Program-made: the position numbers and the translations under genes
In this document: in pieces, positions 62,298 through 64,000 of the stretch
How positions within the stretch are numbered: position 1 is the first letter of the stretch
How the letters are laid out: every line of letters starts with the position of its first letter
Notes under the pieces: generated by a model
The model's database searches: none
Seen by the model: only the letters and a program-made list of their open reading frames with translations
Told to the model about the DNA's origin: nothing
NCBI GenBank assembly: GCA_002292285.1
Contig: DBBP01000019.1
Coordinates: 27,620-91,619, forward strand
Direction of reading: 5' to 3'
Length of the DNA: 64,000 nucleotides
DNA from: Proteobacteria bacterium UBA981
GTDB taxonomy: Bacteria > Pseudomonadota > Gammaproteobacteria > Ga0077536

Positions 62298-64000
62298 CTA
62301 CTTCTGACTCGCTTTCAGCTCGATGCGGCGCCGATGCAAGACGGGTTCGGTGTAACCGTTGGGATGATGGACGCCACCGAAAACTAACTCACAGGCTGCC
62401 TGGAACGCTACCGAGCTGTCGAAGTCGGGCGACATGGGTTTGTACTCTCGGTCATCGGCATTCTGGCGATCGACAACTGTGGCCATACGCTTGAGTGTTT
62501 CCAGAACATGCGTGCGGCGGACAAAATCGTGGCGCAACCAGTTCGCGACGTGCTGACTGGAAATACGCAAAGTTGCGCGATCTTCCATCAGGCCGATGTC
62601 GTTAATGTCAGGTACTTTCGAACACCCGATACCCAGTTCGACCCAGCGCACCACGTAACCGAGAATGCCCTGGCAGTTGTTGTCGAGCTCGTTCTGAATG
62701 TCTTGGTCGCTGAGCTGGGTGTCGCCGAGTAGCGGAATCGTCAGGATATCGTCGATGCTGGCGCGGCGGCGGTGTTTCAGTTCGTCCTGGCGCTCGCGCA
62801 CCAGAATTTTGTGGTAATGCAAAGCGTGCAGGGTGGCCGCAGTCGGTGACGGGACCCAGGCGCAATTGGCACCGGCTTCCAGATGGGCAAGTTTGGAATC
62901 GAGCATCTCTTTCATCAGATCCGGCTTCGGCCACATGCCTTTGCCAATTTGCGCGACGCCTTGTAAGCCACATGCCAAACCGATATCGACATTCCAATCT
63001 TCGTAGGCTTTCATCCAGGCTTCGGAACGCATCGCTTCTTTACGCACCATAACGCCCGCTTCCATGGCGGTATGGATCTCATCACCGGTGCGATCAAGAA
63101 AGCCGGTGTTGATGAAGATGAGGCGGTTTCGTGCGACGCGTATACATGCTTTGAGATTGAGTGTCGTGCGGCGTTCTTCGTCCATGATGCCAATCTTCAA
63201 GGTGTTAACCGGCAGCTTGAGAACAGATTCGACTTTGGCGAACAGCTCGCAGGCGAATTCGACCTCTTCGGGACCATGCATCTTCGGCTTCACGATGTAC
63301 ATTGAGCCCGCGCGGGAATTGCGCAATTGGTTAAGGCGCTTCAGGTCGTAGAGTGCAATCGTAGCCGTGATAATGGCATCGAGAATGCCTTCCGGCACCT
63401 CTTGACCGTGCATGAGGACGGCTTCGTTCGTCATCAGATGACCGACGTTACGCACCAGCAATAGTGAACGTCCGTGCAGCGTAATCGGTGCACCTTTGGG
63501 ATTGAGGAAATGTAAATCCGGGGTCAGGGTGCGGGTGACCGCTTTGCCACCTTTCATGAACGTTTCGCTCAGCGTGCCACGCATTAAGCCGAGCCAGTTC
63601 CGGTAGACCTCCGCTTTGTCTTCGCCGTCGGCAGCTGCCACCGAGTCCTCGCAATCCTGAATGGTGGTGATGGCCGATTCGATTACGATGTCTTTGATAC
63701 TTGCCGCGTCGTCTTTGCCAATGGCGTGGCTGGGGTCAATCTGAATGATGGCGTGGAGATTGTTATTGCACAGCAGAATTTCGGCCGGCGCATCGGCACG
63801 GCCGTTGTAGCCAGCGAATTTTTCCGGATCCTTAAGACCGCTGACGGTGTCGTCAGCGAGGGCGACGCGCAAGGCACCATCAACGACGGAATAGTCGACG
63901 GCATCAGCGTGTGAGCCCGCACTGAGCGGGAAGCTTTCATCGAGAAACGCGCGCGCGAACGCGATGACTTTGGCACCCCGGGCCGGGTCGTAGCCCGTGC
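62298..64000 (-). CDS. glcB: Malate synthase G, C-terminal part (cut by the window edge)
   Basis: Condenses glyoxylate and acetyl-CoA to malate in the glyoxylate shunt. The visible 567 codons begin inside the protein: the reading frame extends to the right edge with TGYDPARGAKVIAFARAFLD and DYSVVDGALRVALADD, and has no start here. Signature parts include IESAITTIQDCEDSVAAAD, MYIVKPKMHGPEEV, LKIGIMDEERRTTLNLKACI (active-site Arg) and GVMVRKEAMRSEAWMKAYED. The C-terminal ELVFGGVHHPNGYTEPVLHR is also family-typical. Malate synthase G is normally about 720 residues, so about 155 are missing. It supports growth on two-carbon or fatty-acid-derived units. Confidence 0.93.
   Translation of the reverse strand, partial: TGYDPARGAKVIAFARAFLDESFPLSAGSHADAVDYSVVDGALRVALADDTVSGLKDPEKFAGYNGRADAPAEILLCNNNLHAIIQIDPSHAIGKDDAASIKDIVIESAITTIQDCEDSVAAADGEDKAEVYRNWLGLMRGTLSETFMKGGKAVTRTLTPDLHFLNPKGAPITLHGRSLLLVRNVGHLMTNEAVLMHGQEVPEGILDAIITATIALYDLKRLNQLRNSRAGSMYIVKPKMHGPEEVEFACELFAKVESVLKLPVNTLKIGIMDEERRTTLNLKACIRVARNRLIFINTGFLDRTGDEIHTAMEAGVMVRKEAMRSEAWMKAYEDWNVDIGLACGLQGVAQIGKGMWPKPDLMKEMLDSKLAHLEAGANCAWVPSPTAATLHALHYHKILVRERQDELKHRRRASIDDILTIPLLGDTQLSDQDIQNELDNNCQGILGYVVRWVELGIGCSKVPDINDIGLMEDRATLRISSQHVANWLRHDFVRRTHVLETLKRMATVVDRQNADDREYKPMSPDFDSSVAFQAACELVFGGVHHPNGYTEPVLHRRRIELKASQK

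Noticed and set aside
1..64000. CRISPR arrays, rRNA and tRNA genes
   Set aside because: No regularly spaced direct repeats, no rRNA-like stretches and no tRNA-like cloverleaf with a GTTCGAATC-type arm were seen by eye. A tRNA or rRNA scan would settle it.

Overview
The window is a 64-kb chromosomal stretch of a free-living, aerobic, moderately GC-rich proteobacterium. I think a gammaproteobacterium is most likely, because of the NfeD/SPFH pair, a bifunctional PutA, malate synthase G, an IS1182-type transposon and many CoA-dependent and flavin-dependent catabolic genes. No rRNA or tRNA is present, so this placement is an inference. I saw no rRNA, tRNA or CRISPR array.

Layout. 84-4702: end of a cell-surface polysaccharide cluster (flippase, two family-4 glycosyltransferases, one of them frameshifted, and a hexapeptide O-acetyltransferase). 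4730-10044: a leftward block with an amidohydrolase, two luciferase-like oxidoreductases, an EamA transporter and a CaiB/BaiF CoA-transferase. 10230-14475: membrane quality control (NfeD + SPFH), a YdjM-type membrane protein, a glutathionyl-hydroquinone-reductase-like GST and a DsbA/FrnE-like protein. 14752-18103: a DUF502 protein, a transmembrane Ser/Thr kinase and a DUF445 protein. 18252-21710: acetoacetate-decarboxylase-like and TauD-like enzymes and a D-aminoacylase-type amidohydrolase.

21858-23613 is the most notable locus. Two adjacent open frames are one gene interrupted by an in-frame TGA. The TGA falls in the motif D-U-G-S-C and is followed at the right distance by a bacterial SECIS-like hairpin, so this is a UGSC-family selenoprotein. 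It has a good sigma70 promoter placed so close to the start codon that the mRNA may be leaderless. The next gene encodes a CSPC-containing protein of unknown function. Selenocysteine machinery genes are not in the window.

23657-29334: a mixed set of catabolic genes. 29509-36382: an SDR, then a complete arginine to ornithine to proline to glutamate route (arginase, ornithine cyclodeaminase, PutA) divergent from an Lrp/AsnC regulator, with two inverted-repeat operator candidates in the shared control region. Arginase carries a frameshift and PutA a nonsense codon. 36439-42536: SDRs, a limonene-monooxygenase-like protein, a Rap1a/Tai-like secreted protein and two alpha/beta hydrolases. 42537-45871: an AT-richer accessory patch with two paralogous small membrane proteins (one broken) and an intact IS1182-family element.

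45872-60319: a dense catabolic region with two Baeyer-Villiger-type monooxygenases, an MFS transporter, CoA-transferase, acyl-CoA dehydrogenase, amidase, EthD protein, Zn alcohol dehydrogenase and enoyl-CoA hydratase. It looks built to oxidise ketones or alcohols and feed the products to beta-oxidation. 60337-64000: a DUF2141 secreted protein, a cyclase-family protein and the C-terminal part of malate synthase G (glyoxylate shunt), which runs off the right edge.

A family of 141-bp elements with terminal inverted repeats occurs at 40187-40327 and 52329-52469, with a truncated tandem copy at 52471-52570. The ends of the first copy match the ends of the IS1182-type element at 14 of 16 positions, suggesting a MITE mobilised by that transposase family.
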